This document shows positions 45,397-55,065 of a stretch of 64,000 nt of DNA, piece by piece. The translations under genes were made by a program, and so were the position numbers. The DNA comes from Maribacter algicola (GTDB taxonomy: Bacteria; Bacteroidota; Bacteroidia; Flavobacteriales; Flavobacteriaceae), in assembly GCF_003933245.1 (NCBI RefSeq), contig NZ_QUSX01000001.1, positions 682,001 through 746,000 on the forward strand. The letters run 5' to 3'. Below the pieces are notes generated by a model. It had not been told where the DNA came from, did not search any database, and saw only the letters and a program-made list of their open reading frames with translations. The first letter of the stretch is position 1, and each line of letters starts with the position of its first letter.

Positions 45397-46413
45397 TCAA
45401 CATCCCTCTGGAAATTTGTCGATGAAGTTTTCCACGCGGTCCACAAGCTTTTTTGAACCACAGATCAATGGTGAGCGCTGGTGCAGTTCTTTTGGAAGGA
45501 TTTCCAAAATCCTGTTCTTGCCATCAACTGCCTTGCCCCCGGCCTGTTCTGTGATAAATGCGATGGGATTGGCTTCATAAAGCAACCGTAATTTTCCATT
45601 GGGTGATAATGAACCTTGGGGGTATAAATAAATACCACCCAAGAGCATATTTCTATGGATATCCGCCACCAAAGAACCCGTATACCGCGCGGTTAAGGGC
45701 GTATTCTGTAAATTATCGGTTAGTTGCGCCCACTTGATAAACTTTTTTATTCCTTTAGGAAAATGTTCATAATTTCCCTCATTTACAGAATATATCTCAG
45801 CAGTATCAGGAAATTTTATATTAGGATGTGAAAGAAAAAATGATCCCACACCCGGATTAAAAGTGAATCCATTTACACCATTACCAACAGTGTATACCAA
45901 TATAGTGGATGAACCATAAATAAGATATCCTGCCGCAATCTGGTTAATCCCTGGCTGTAAAAAGTCCTCAAGGGTCACAGGGCTTCCAACAGGCGATATT
46001 CTTCGGTATATGCTAAAAATGGTTCCAACGGTAACGTTTACATCGATATTGGAAGACCCGTCCAAAGGATCAATCAGCACCACGTATTTGGAATCCAGAT
46101 TTATGGTTTCATCAAAAGAGATAAAACTTTCCATCTCTTCAGAGGCCAAACCACAGATTTCGCCCCTGTTTCTTAGTGTGTCTACAAAAACATCGTTCGC
46201 AATAATATCAAGTTTCGCCTGAATCTCACCTTGAACATTTTCTTTATCTAATTTACCAATGATATTGGCAAGTCCCGCCTTATTTATTTTCTCATTGACA
46301 ACTTTTCCCGCCAGTTTAATGGAACTCAACAGCGCAGTGAGTTCTCCTTTGGCATAGGCAAAATCTTTTTGGTTCTCAACAATATACTCTCCAAGTGTAA
46401 TTGGCCTTTCCAT
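45397..46413 (-). CDS. fbp: Fructose-1,6-bisphosphatase class I
   Basis: 338 aa, standard. Metal/phosphate site [12 protein letters not shown] with Asp115, Asp118 and Ser120-Ser121, preceded by the acidic SEEME (91-95); [14 protein letters not shown] and [21 protein letters not shown] near the C-terminus. It hydrolyses fructose-1,6-bisphosphate to fructose-6-phosphate, the committed gluconeogenic step. Its stop-start junction with the upstream transporter gene is seamless (46413/46414). Its place in the rhamnose operon suggests that DHAP from rhamnulose-1-P is used to make hexose. Confidence 0.95.
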   Translation of the reverse strand: MERPITLGEYIVENQKDFAYAKGELTALLSSIKLAGKVVNEKINKAGLANIIGKLDKENVQGEIQAKLDIIANDVFVDTLRNRGEICGLASEEMESFISFDETINLDSKYVVLIDPLDGSSNIDVNVTVGTIFSIYRRISPVGSPVTLEDFLQPGINQIAAGYLIYGSSTILVYTVGNGVNGFTFNPGVGSFFLSHPNIKFPDTAEIYSVNEGNYEHFPKGIKKFIKWAQLTDNLQNTPLTARYTGSLVADIHRNMLLGGIYLYPQGSLSPNGKLRLLYEANPIAFITEQAGGKAVDGKNRILEILPKELHQRSPLICGSKKLVDRVENFIDKFPEGC

Positions 46414-47841
46414 CTAAGAACCATTTTCAACAGTATACCCTCTTTGGAGCCTCTTGCTGAACACTAAAAACAGTATACCACACAAAATCCATGCAGGAAG
46501 GGTTACAAATGAAAGGAATACATCAAAATACAGGGAAATAAAATAGAAGACACCAAAACTTATGGCCCAAGACCAAAATACGGCTTTATTGAACCCAATA
46601 CGTTCTTTGGCCGCATAGTCTTCAACAAGAGCAAAACGCTTTGCGAAGAAATGCTCAAATACAATGATGGCTCCAAACGGGGCCAAAATGAATCCATATA
46701 AAGCCACAAAGCCCAATAATTTCATGGCAAAGGCAGGAAATAGGCCCGCTACTGTCGCAATCATCCCAGCAATGAAAGTTACCTTGGCCGTGCTCAATTT
46801 TGGCATTATGGCCTGAAATGCAAGTCCAGCTCGGTAGATTGTGGGGTTGGCCGTGGTCCATCCTGCAAGGATGACCACTATGATTCCAAAAATACCGATT
46901 GCGTTATGGGCCAAAGGTCCGGGAGCCACTGGTGGTGCTTCTCCATTGCCTAAAAAAGTCTGTGCCTCTGGAGATTTTAGGTAAACGGCATACAGCAAAG
47001 CTGCTGCAATCCATGCCATGTAGTGTCCTACATACATCCCTGCAGCCGTGGTCCATCCGCTGGATTCATGCTTGGCATAGCGAAAAACCGATAAATCTGA
47101 CATGCCCACGTGCATGGCCGCATTGGCAAACCACGACCAAATTACCACATGCCAGAATCCAAACTTAAGCTGACCAGGAAAGGGATCGGTTCCCTCGCCC
47201 CAAATATTCCAAAAATCTTCGAGGCTGCCAACGTTTAATTGTGAAAGGGCCACAATTCCACAGGCAATAAAACCTGTTACGATGATGGGCGACATCCAAT
47301 TGGCTGCTTTTGACACTGTTTCATACCCCCTTGCCGCAATAATGGAAATTACCAATCCTATCAGTAGCACAATAATGACCCAGGTTAAACTATTGGGCAC
47401 GGTATCCGTCAGCTTTGGCATTTCCATATCAAAGGGAACACCCACTGCTGTGGCCGAAACAGTAACCATGGCACCTGCTAAAAAGCAAAACAAGAATCCA
47501 TTGGCCAGATTGTAAAACGTGACCAACTTTTTACCAGCTATTCTTTCCAACTGATAGTAGAGTGTCAATCTTCTTTTCACAGCAATGTGGGCCGTAAGAA
47601 AACGCCAGCTTAGCACGGCTAAAAGATTTCCCATCAATAGCCCTATGATCAAATCGAAAGCGCTTACGCCCGCCGTTAAGAACAATGGGCCTATCATGAA
47701 TTCTGTGCCAGCGGCATGCTCCCCGGCATACATGCCCAAAAAGCTTTTCCAGCTTTTTAATTTTGATTTTGGTACCGGTTCTCTCTCAAATTCACCTGAA
47801 GCGGAATTCTCCTGCTCATTTTCAATATTGTGCTTGGTCAT
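46414..47841 (-). CDS. NCS1-family (cytosine permease-like) transporter
   Basis: 475 aa with about twelve hydrophobic helices. N-terminal FLGMYAGEHAAGTEFMIGPLF and central GMSDLSVFRYAKHESSGW are typical of NCS1/CodB permeases. Most NCS1 members carry nucleobases or related compounds by sodium or proton symport. The location between FBPase and the lactate dehydrogenase in a rhamnose operon suggests a different, sugar-derived or carboxylate substrate, but nothing in the sequence proves this. It starts 10 bp after the lldD stop. Confidence 0.82.
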   Translation of the reverse strand: MTKHNIENEQENSASGEFEREPVPKSKLKSWKSFLGMYAGEHAAGTEFMIGPLFLTAGVSAFDLIIGLLMGNLLAVLSWRFLTAHIAVKRRLTLYYQLERIAGKKLVTFYNLANGFLFCFLAGAMVTVSATAVGVPFDMEMPKLTDTVPNSLTWVIIVLLIGLVISIIAARGYETVSKAANWMSPIIVTGFIACGIVALSQLNVGSLEDFWNIWGEGTDPFPGQLKFGFWHVVIWSWFANAAMHVGMSDLSVFRYAKHESSGWTTAAGMYVGHYMAWIAAALLYAVYLKSPEAQTFLGNGEAPPVAPGPLAHNAIGIFGIIVVILAGWTTANPTIYRAGLAFQAIMPKLSTAKVTFIAGMIATVAGLFPAFAMKLLGFVALYGFILAPFGAIIVFEHFFAKRFALVEDYAAKERIGFNKAVFWSWAISFGVFYFISLYFDVFLSFVTLPAWILCGILFLVFSKRLQRGYTVENGS

Positions 47842-47851
47842 TTCAAATTGG

Positions 47852-49006
47852 TTATTTAATTAGATGATTTGGCAAGTCTTCGATTTTTTTACAACATAGC
47901 TGATCCATGACTTGACCCAACTGTCTTTTGAACATGGCAATGGCATGATTGCCGCCCCTATTGCCCAAAGCACCGACACTGTACATAAAGGACCTGCCCA
48001 TAAAGATGAAATCAGCGCCACTTGCCAAACTTCTGGCAATATCTGGTCCGGATTGTATACCGCTATCCATCATTATGGTCAATTGGTCTTTATATTTTTC
48101 AGCAATTCGGCTCAAGGGCGCAATAGTGGATTCCGCCGCATCCAATTGCCTGCCTCCATGATTTGATACAATAATCCCGTCAAACCCCATATCTATGGCA
48201 TCTTTTGTGTCTTCTTCCGAAGCCACACCTTTCAACACCAGTTTTCCTTTCCATTTATCCCTTATGGGCATTATTTTCTCACGGTTCAATTTTCCTGAAA
48301 AGGTCTTGTCCATGAACAATCCCAACTGTTTTAAGTTCAATCCCTCCGGTGTGTAGGGTTTGAGTGTTTCAAACGTAGGTTGGCCATAGCGCAATGTTTT
48401 GATGGCCCACTCGGGCTTGCCCAGAATCTGTAAAATATTTTTAACCGACATTTTTGGAGGAAGCGCAAGACCATTCTTAATGTCCCGGGGGCGATATCCA
48501 AAGGTGGGCACATCGCACAATAACACCAAAACGGGGCACCCTGCACTTTCGGCCCTACCAATAATATCATTTCTTACATGATCATCCACAGGGTTGTACA
48601 ACTGAAACCAAGCTTTGCCCTCCGTCAGTTCACTTGCCCTTTCTATGCTCATAGTGGTGACCGTGCTCAAAATAAAGGGAATATTGTGCTCAAAAGCTGC
48701 CTTGGCCAAAATTTCCGGTGAATTGGGCCACATCAACCCTTGAAGGCCAACTGGCGATATACCGAAGGGAGCATCATATTCAATTCCAAAAAGTGAGGTT
48801 TTCAACGAACTTTCACCATAATTTCGAAGGTATCTGGGTTGAAGTTTTACGTCCCGTATATCTTTAGTGTTTCTTACGATATTGATGTCTTCATTGCACC
48901 CACCATCAAGATACTCAAATGCAAAACCGGGTACCCTTTCCTTGGAACGCAGTCGTAAGTCTTGTGTGGATGGATATCTACTATCTATTTGTGCTACAAG
49001 GTTCAT
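47852..49006 (-). CDS. lldD: FMN-dependent L-lactate dehydrogenase / alpha-hydroxyacid oxidase
   Basis: 384 aa. FMN-dependent alpha-hydroxyacid dehydrogenase family: FAFEYLDGGCNEDINIVRN at the N-terminus, FILSTVTTMSIE, KGVASEEDTKDA, the active-site SNHGGRQLD and GADFIFMGRSFMY. It oxidises L-lactate to pyruvate at the membrane or with oxygen. L-lactate is the expected product of the RhaD-SDR fusion encoded 2.8 kb upstream in the same operon, so it completes the pathway. Start codon overlaps the kinase stop by 4 bp (ATGA on the minus strand). Confidence 0.92.
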   Translation of the reverse strand: MNLVAQIDSRYPSTQDLRLRSKERVPGFAFEYLDGGCNEDINIVRNTKDIRDVKLQPRYLRNYGESSLKTSLFGIEYDAPFGISPVGLQGLMWPNSPEILAKAAFEHNIPFILSTVTTMSIERASELTEGKAWFQLYNPVDDHVRNDIIGRAESAGCPVLVLLCDVPTFGYRPRDIKNGLALPPKMSVKNILQILGKPEWAIKTLRYGQPTFETLKPYTPEGLNLKQLGLFMDKTFSGKLNREKIMPIRDKWKGKLVLKGVASEEDTKDAIDMGFDGIIVSNHGGRQLDAAESTIAPLSRIAEKYKDQLTIMMDSGIQSGPDIARSLASGADFIFMGRSFMYSVGALGNRGGNHAIAMFKRQLGQVMDQLCCKKIEDLPNHLIK

Positions 49007-50379
49007 TTTATAACGAATGGAACGTGTTTTTTTAGTGCGTAGTTCTTGCTAAGAAATTTTGAATTCAGTTTCTTGTCAGAAACTGCTATTGCAGCCCCTA
49101 TTGATGAGCCCAATGCCGAATCAGTGGTCATTACCTGTGAATTTCTCAAATAGTGGGCCAACAACTTTACATAAATATCATTATCAGTGAAACCACCATC
49201 AATATAAAGATTGTTTACAACCCTATCATCCATGACCCTCTTGATGATTTTCACCTGTATCATGGTAAGCTCGATCATTAAATGATGGTAAGCGTGTTCA
49301 AACGTATTATATGGAATATAAGTTTTATCGGGCATGTTCTCGTCCGAAAAGCTTTGCCATCTAAAAAGATGCATAAAATCTTTGTTGATTTCAAAAAAGG
49401 TGTCGAAATCGAACTCCACCTTTTTGTGCCTATCCTTTTCTACTCCATAATGTTTGTTTAGAAAATCAATCTGTAGCTTGTATTCATTCCCCAGAAATAT
49501 TCTTGAGGCCTTAACCGGCTTACCATTGATGCGCATATAATTAATACAATCATTTTTGATGTCCTGTTCGGATAGATTTCCGTTGATAAATGGATTGAAT
49601 GCGATGCTCCAGGTACCTGTTGACACCAATACAAACTTTTCTTTTGCACCCCTTATGTATGGCAGAAGTGCTGCGGAACTATCGTGTATGCCCACCCCGA
49701 CCTTTATTCGATTACCGTTGTAGTTCATGTTTATACTGGTTTCCGAAGGTACCAATGGCGCCAATATTTTGTGGAAACCTTCTTTATACACCCAATCATG
49801 ATAGTCCTTCTTTTGGTAATTCCATAGCAGGGTATGAGAACCCAAACTGGTATATTCAGAAACTGGAACACCAGTAAATACATAACTAATGTATTGGGGA
49901 AGGTGCAATGAAGTCTTAATTCTTTTGAAGATTTCAGGCTTATAGTGTTTAAGCCAATACAACTGCATTCCCGAATTCAATAAACCTGCATCGTCTGAAC
50001 CTGTCAAGGCCAACAGTTGCTCTTTTGGCCCGTATCTGGCAAAAAAACTTTTGGTGACCTCTTCTGGTATAGGCTTGGTATAGTTGTACATGGGCAACAA
50101 AGGATTACCATGTTCATCTAAATGTACCAAACTGGCACCATACGTTGAAAAATTAAGTGCTTGCACATCATAGGTGTTCAAGTTGATGGTGTTTTCAAAA
50201 ACACTCTTTAGCCAAACTTGAAGCTCCTCTATATCTTCGCAAGGATGGTTTTCTTCGTCAACCTTATTTTTAAACTGGCGGTATTCCCGATGCACTTCCT
50301 CATAATTCTCATCAAAAAGGAAGAATTTTTTATTTGTTTTACCAATATCAAAGACCGCGGTTACTTTTTTCTTGCCCAT
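49003..50379 (-). CDS. rhaB: FGGY-family carbohydrate kinase (L-rhamnulokinase type)
   Basis: 458 aa. Actin-like ATPase fold: phosphate-1 motif TAVFDIGKTNKKFFLFDE at the N-terminus, FSTYGASLVHLD, GVGIHDSSAALLPYI and adenosine loop LYIDGGFTDNDIYVKLLAHYL. Phosphorylates a ketose at C1 using ATP; with RhaI upstream (4 bp gap) and RhaD in the operon, L-rhamnulose is the likely substrate. L-fuculose is an alternative, as the family does not separate them by motif. Confidence 0.9.
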   Translation of the reverse strand: MGKKKVTAVFDIGKTNKKFFLFDENYEEVHREYRQFKNKVDEENHPCEDIEELQVWLKSVFENTINLNTYDVQALNFSTYGASLVHLDEHGNPLLPMYNYTKPIPEEVTKSFFARYGPKEQLLALTGSDDAGLLNSGMQLYWLKHYKPEIFKRIKTSLHLPQYISYVFTGVPVSEYTSLGSHTLLWNYQKKDYHDWVYKEGFHKILAPLVPSETSINMNYNGNRIKVGVGIHDSSAALLPYIRGAKEKFVLVSTGTWSIAFNPFINGNLSEQDIKNDCINYMRINGKPVKASRIFLGNEYKLQIDFLNKHYGVEKDRHKKVEFDFDTFFEINKDFMHLFRWQSFSDENMPDKTYIPYNTFEHAYHHLMIELTMIQVKIIKRVMDDRVVNNLYIDGGFTDNDIYVKLLAHYLRNSQVMTTDSALGSSIGAAIAVSDKKLNSKFLSKNYALKKHVPFVIK

Positions 50380-50383
50380 TCAA

Positions 50384-51664
50384 TCATAATCCTGTTGCAA
50401 CCGTGTGTTTTCCACGCTCTGCGATTAATTTATTTCTTACTTCCATTGCCCTGTAGATCTTCAAGGGGTTTACAGCTCCGCCTAAGTCGACCCGTGCTTT
50501 TGCAAGCAAGGGCCTCACATCCGTCCTGAAGGCATCTTGCAGAATTTCTTGGCACTGGACCACATCACCCTTGGACTGCGCTTCTAAAAGACTTTCTTGG
50601 TCAATTAGCATAGCTTTGGCATAGGATTCCTGTATAGCCTCTAATGATTGTAGCAAATCTTCCAAAGGATCCTTTATATTATGGCTTGCATCGATCATCC
50701 ACGCCAATTCCGGATTTTGTTTGTTTCTTTCCATTCCATTGACCAATTCGTTGAAAATTAAAAACAAGCTATAGGGTTTTATGCTTCCTACGGTAAGGTC
50801 GTCATCCCCATATTTGCTATCATTGAAATGAAATCCGCCCAGTTTGCCCTTGAGCATCAAGGTGGCCACAATTTGTTCAATGTTCGTGTTTGGCAAATGG
50901 TGCCCCAAGTCCACAAGGGTATAGGCCCTCTCACCACAGGCATTGGCCAACATAAATGAGGTGCCCCAATCCTGAATAACGGTACTGTAGAAATTGGGTT
51001 CGTAGGGTTTGTATTCAATGAACAGCTTCCAATCATCCGGCATATGACCATAGATTTTCTTTAAACTGTCCTCAGTATTGAGAAGGGAGCTCTGAAAATC
51101 TCTCTGCCCAGGAAAGTTGGTTCCATCCGCCAACCAAACAGTCAAGCTTTTAGATCCCAATTTTTTACCTATATCTACAACATCGTTGTTATGCTGAACT
51201 GCCATTTGCCTCACTTCTTTATCCATACTGCTGAGTGAACCATGGCGATAACTCAACTGGGCATTGGATTGATCTTGAAAGGTGTTTGAATTTACGGCAT
51301 CGAAGAATATCCCGTGTTCTTTTGCTTTCTCTTTTATTGCAGCATAGTCGTTAGGTATGTCCCAGGGTATGTGCAACGAAACAGCTCCCGCCGTTTTTGT
51401 GAGTGCGTGCAGAATTCCGATATCATCAATCTTTTCTTCCAAACTGGTAGGCTCCCCAAAGAACCCAAATCTACCAAAACGGGTACCTCCTGCCCCTAAG
51501 GCCCAACTTGGTATGGCCACTTGAAAGTCTTGTAGCCTTTGAAGTAATCTTTGTATATTAACTCCTTTTTTAGTGAGTTTTTCCGCTAATCTGGAAAAAT
51601 CATCTTCAAGGTCTTGAATTTGCTTATTATTTTGTTCTTGAAGTATATCCTTTCTAATTTCCAT
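50384..51664 (-). CDS. rhaI: L-rhamnose isomerase (RhaI type, TIM barrel)
   Basis: 426 aa, matching the Pseudomonas/Rhizobium-type L-rhamnose isomerase. The xylose-isomerase-like barrel has the metal-binding run LFIEYKPYEPNFYST, TLVDLGHHLPNTNIEQI, LGGFHFNDSKYGDDDL and AWMIDASHN, supplying Glu/Asp/His ligands for two metal ions. Converts L-rhamnose to L-rhamnulose. The N-terminal helical arm (about 60 residues) mediates tetramer formation in relatives. Located between rhaD-SDR and the kinase, in pathway order. Confidence 0.92.
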   Translation of the reverse strand: MEIRKDILQEQNNKQIQDLEDDFSRLAEKLTKKGVNIQRLLQRLQDFQVAIPSWALGAGGTRFGRFGFFGEPTSLEEKIDDIGILHALTKTAGAVSLHIPWDIPNDYAAIKEKAKEHGIFFDAVNSNTFQDQSNAQLSYRHGSLSSMDKEVRQMAVQHNNDVVDIGKKLGSKSLTVWLADGTNFPGQRDFQSSLLNTEDSLKKIYGHMPDDWKLFIEYKPYEPNFYSTVIQDWGTSFMLANACGERAYTLVDLGHHLPNTNIEQIVATLMLKGKLGGFHFNDSKYGDDDLTVGSIKPYSLFLIFNELVNGMERNKQNPELAWMIDASHNIKDPLEDLLQSLEAIQESYAKAMLIDQESLLEAQSKGDVVQCQEILQDAFRTDVRPLLAKARVDLGGAVNPLKIYRAMEVRNKLIAERGKHTVATGL

Positions 51665-51771
51665 ATTTCCTTATCAAATATGTTAGGAAATCCATGGGCC
51701 GCTGTTAAACGGCCTCATAGACTTCACAAACTAACTCAAACCAACTCTAATTAACTGTAACTTAATTTTTC

Positions 51772-53877
51772 CTATCGAACAAAGGCGTTGGCCATGCCTC
51801 CATCAACATTGATAATATTACCAGTGGACTTATCTAGCAAACCTACAAGCGCAAATACACCATTTGCTATATCCTCCGGATAAATAATCTCGTTCAATAA
51901 ATTTCTTTTGGCATAATGGGCCGGTAGTTCTTCCACGGTTATACCATAGGCTTTTGCCCTACCTTCTGCCCAGTCACCTTCCCAGATTTTACTGCCCACA
52001 ATCACGCCATCAGGATTAACCGTATTGACTCTAATCTTGTCTGATGCGAGTTCGGATGCCAATAGGCGCACCATATGCTGTTGGGCTGCCTTGGCGGTAC
52101 CATAACCCACATTATTTGGGCCAGCTACCAATCCGTTTTTACTGGCAATTGATATAAAATCTCCGCCTTGTGCTTGTTTTCTCATAATTTCCACACCCTG
52201 CTTTGCCAATTCAAATTGACCTTTCACCAAAACATCTTGTAAAATATCCCAATCCGCCTCGGATGTCTCCGCCAATGGCTTGGATATGGCCAGGCCTGCG
52301 CTATGGACAACAATATCCACACCTCCAAACTCAAGACATGCTTTTTTGTAAGCGTTTTGTATGGAATCCATTTTAGTTACGTCGCAGACTTCATAGGCGG
52401 CTGTATCTTTTTTATAGGTCTGGACGGCTTCTTGCAATCTATTCTCGGCCACATCGGTCAAGACAACATTTGCCCCTTCTTCAGCCAATTTATCGGCAAT
52501 GGCTTTTCCAATACCGCCCCCTGCTCCCGTGACCAAGGCAACTTTCCTTGACAATGGTTTTTCTTTAGGCATTCGCTGGAGTTTTGCCTCTTCCAACAAC
52601 CAGTACTCAATATCAAAAGCTTCCTGCCTTGGAAGTGAGGTATAAGCCGAAATGGCTTCGGCCCCCCGCATTACATTAATAGCGTTAATGTAGAATTCAC
52701 TTGCCACCCGTGTTGTCTGCTTGTTTTTGGCAAAGCTGAACATACCAACACCGGGATACAAAATAATCACTGGGTTTGGATCTCTCATTGCGGGGCTATT
52801 GTCCCTTTTGCACGAATTGTAATACGCTTCATACTCTTTCCTATATTGCTCAAAAGCAGGCTTTAGCTTTTTTAATGTCTTTTCCGAATCAGTAATATCC
52901 TCATTAGGGCTCAAGTTCAAAACCAAGGGCTGAATCTTTGTTCTTAGAAAATGGTCAGGACATGAGGTGCCCATAGGTGCAAGGCGCTCTAAATCATGGC
53001 TGTTGATATATTCCAAGACTGTATCCGAATCATTGAAATGACCTATCATTCTGCTTTCTGATGAACAAAGCCCCCTTAATAATGGCATCAACTGCGCCGC
53101 TTTTTCTTTACGCTCATCACTTTGCAGCGATTTTACTGTTGCTCCGCCAAACACACTCCCCTTCTCTTTAACTTTTTTGGCAATGTATTCCGAGGCCATT
53201 TCGATTACTTCAAGGCTATTAATATAACATTCATAAGAGGTGTCCCCCCAAGTGAAAAGCCCATGGCTACCCAAGACAATGCCGCGAATTCCAGGGTTTT
53301 CTTCCAAACATTTTTCCAATTGCAGACCTAAATCAAACCCTGGTCTTTGCCATGGTACCCAGCCCATGGTATCACCCCAGATTTCTTTGGTAACCTTCTT
53401 GCTGTCTTTTGCGGCAGCTACGGCAATCAGTGCATCTGGGTGCAAATGGTCAATATGCTTGAACGGTAACAGACCGTGTAATGGTGTATCTATTGACGGG
53501 GCCCGGCTGTCTAGATCATATATGCAATGATTGAAGAGGCCGACCATACGATCTTCGTCTTCAAGCCCTTGGTACACATTTTTCAACCTTCTAAGTCTTT
53601 CCGTATAGAGACCTGCAATTCCACTCTTGTCCAAAGTCCCTATATCACCTCCAGAACCTTTAATCCACATCACCTCAACTTCTTCATTTGTCAACGGATC
53701 TTTTTCTGTTGTTTTACAGCTTGTGTTGCCACCGCCATAATTGGTAATTCTTAAATCTGATCCCAATATGTTGGATCTGTATAAAAAAAGTGCAACTTGA
53801 TCATCACCAAATGCACCTGCTTTTTTATTGTCCCAAAGGTAGTTTACGTATTTAAAAGCTTTAGGTTTAGTGCTCAT
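51772..53877 (-). CDS. rhaD: Bifunctional rhamnulose-1-phosphate aldolase / lactaldehyde dehydrogenase (SDR)
   Basis: 701 aa fusion. Residues about 1-430 are a class II aldolase: zinc ligands His144 and His146 (DHLHPD) and His205 (GSHGLF). Residues about 440-701 are an SDR with TGAGGGIG at 450-457 and Tyr592-x3-Lys596 (YGTAK). The aldolase splits L-rhamnulose-1-P into DHAP and L-lactaldehyde. The SDR is thought to oxidise the lactaldehyde to L-lactate with NAD, so no free aldehyde builds up. First gene of the minus-strand rhamnose operon, 107 bp before rhaI, and divergent from the GntR regulator. Confidence 0.94.
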   Translation of the reverse strand: MSTKPKAFKYVNYLWDNKKAGAFGDDQVALFLYRSNILGSDLRITNYGGGNTSCKTTEKDPLTNEEVEVMWIKGSGGDIGTLDKSGIAGLYTERLRRLKNVYQGLEDEDRMVGLFNHCIYDLDSRAPSIDTPLHGLLPFKHIDHLHPDALIAVAAAKDSKKVTKEIWGDTMGWVPWQRPGFDLGLQLEKCLEENPGIRGIVLGSHGLFTWGDTSYECYINSLEVIEMASEYIAKKVKEKGSVFGGATVKSLQSDERKEKAAQLMPLLRGLCSSESRMIGHFNDSDTVLEYINSHDLERLAPMGTSCPDHFLRTKIQPLVLNLSPNEDITDSEKTLKKLKPAFEQYRKEYEAYYNSCKRDNSPAMRDPNPVIILYPGVGMFSFAKNKQTTRVASEFYINAINVMRGAEAISAYTSLPRQEAFDIEYWLLEEAKLQRMPKEKPLSRKVALVTGAGGGIGKAIADKLAEEGANVVLTDVAENRLQEAVQTYKKDTAAYEVCDVTKMDSIQNAYKKACLEFGGVDIVVHSAGLAISKPLAETSEADWDILQDVLVKGQFELAKQGVEIMRKQAQGGDFISIASKNGLVAGPNNVGYGTAKAAQQHMVRLLASELASDKIRVNTVNPDGVIVGSKIWEGDWAEGRAKAYGITVEELPAHYAKRNLLNEIIYPEDIANGVFALVGLLDKSTGNIINVDGGMANAFVR

Positions 53878-53941
53878 CTTGTAATTTTTGTTATTTATTC
53901 AGCTAACATACTCAAAGATTAAATAGTCGGTATCCTGTACT

Positions 53942-53953
53942 GTACCGTGGTAC
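53942..53953. promoter_or_regulatory. GTACCgtGGTAC palindrome in the rhaD/GntR divergent spacer
   Basis: Ten palindromic bases around a GT centre, 65 bp upstream of rhaD and 68 bp upstream of the regulator's ATG. Size and position fit the operator of a GntR-family dimer controlling both genes. The same site was not noticed upstream of rhaT. Confidence 0.35.
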
Positions 53954-54021
53954 TATATTTTTTCCTGTTTCTGTTTTATTTCGCATCTTTGAACACTATT
54001 ACTTCCGTAAAATTTGAATTC

Positions 54022-55062
54022 ATGCTCAACCAAATAAAGATAAATCCTAAATCACGTAAACCAAAATATCTGCAGATAGTTGACAGTATAATCGAAAACA
54101 TAGCTTCTGATAATTTTAAAATTGATCAAAAGCTTCCTTCAATAAATAACTTGAGTGAGGAATTTTACTTGTCCAGGGATACTGTGGAAAAAGCATATAA
54201 TATTTTGAAGGAGCAAAAAGTAATTGTATCAATCAAAGGAAAGGGATATTTTGTTAACCGGACGCCCCTAATTGCAAAAACCAACATCCTGTTTTTAATA
54301 AATAAGCTGAGTAACTATAAAATGAAGGTTTACAATTCATTTGTAGCTCATGCCGGTGCCAAGGCTTATGTTGACCTTCAGGTCTACCATTGCGACGAAG
54401 GGCTCTTTCTGAACCTTTTGAATAAAAATTTTGGCGCCTACGACTATTACGTAGTAATGCCCCATTTTAAAACCGATAGCCTAAACCACGTAAGTACAAC
54501 ACCAGATGTTGAAAAAGCGTTAGCCAAGATATCTAAAGACAAATTAGTGCTCCTTGATAATAACAAAGGACCTTCAGAGGACATTTTTTTGCAGATTTAC
54601 CAAGACTTTCAAGAAGATATCTATAACGCTTTGAACGATGGTATTGAAAAAATCCTGGGATACAACAAATTGGTATTGGTCTATCCAGAAAAGTCAGTAT
54701 ATCCATATCCAAAAAGAATTTTACACGGTTTTAGAAAGTTTTGTGTGCAGCATCATCTAGATTTTGAAATTTACGATGAGATATACGATGAAATGATACT
54801 AAAAAAGGGGGACCTTTTTATTGTTATTGAAGAAAACGATTTGGTTAACCTTCTAAAAAGAATCCGAGAAAAAGACTTGGTTTTAGGCAAAGAAATTGGT
54901 GTAATATCCTATAATGAAACTCCGTTAAAGGAATTATTGGGCATCACCGTAATATCGACCAATTTTGTTAAAATGGGGCAACACGCGGCAGAAGGGATTC
55001 TAAATAAAAAAGGAGGGAATTTTAAAAATGAATTCAATTTCATAGATAGGAATTCCATATAA
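54022..55062 (+). CDS. GntR-family regulator with LacI-like sugar-sensing domain
   Basis: 346 aa from the ATG at 54022. A start at 53947 would add a hydrophobic, non-conserved 25-residue leader overlapping the presumed operator region, so it is not used. Residues about 10-80 are a GntR winged helix (PKYLQIVDSIIENIASDNFKIDQKLPS, LSRDTVEKAYNILKEQ). The rest is a periplasmic-binding-protein-like fold (NILFLINKLSNYKMKVYNSF ... GKEIGVISYNETPLKELLGITVIST), which senses small sugars in LacI/AraR-type regulators. It is divergent from rhaD, so it probably senses L-rhamnose or rhamnulose. Its end is 3 bp from the convergent aldolase-like gene. Confidence 0.88.
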   Translation: MLNQIKINPKSRKPKYLQIVDSIIENIASDNFKIDQKLPSINNLSEEFYLSRDTVEKAYNILKEQKVIVSIKGKGYFVNRTPLIAKTNILFLINKLSNYKMKVYNSFVAHAGAKAYVDLQVYHCDEGLFLNLLNKNFGAYDYYVVMPHFKTDSLNHVSTTPDVEKALAKISKDKLVLLDNNKGPSEDIFLQIYQDFQEDIYNALNDGIEKILGYNKLVLVYPEKSVYPYPKRILHGFRKFCVQHHLDFEIYDEIYDEMILKKGDLFIVIEENDLVNLLKRIREKDLVLGKEIGVISYNETPLKELLGITVISTNFVKMGQHAAEGILNKKGGNFKNEFNFIDRNSI

Positions 55063-55065
55063 CCC

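Noticed and set aside
53947..54021. Upstream start for the GntR regulator
   Set aside because: Adds a hydrophobic, non-conserved leader before the winged helix and covers the promoter/operator spacer.
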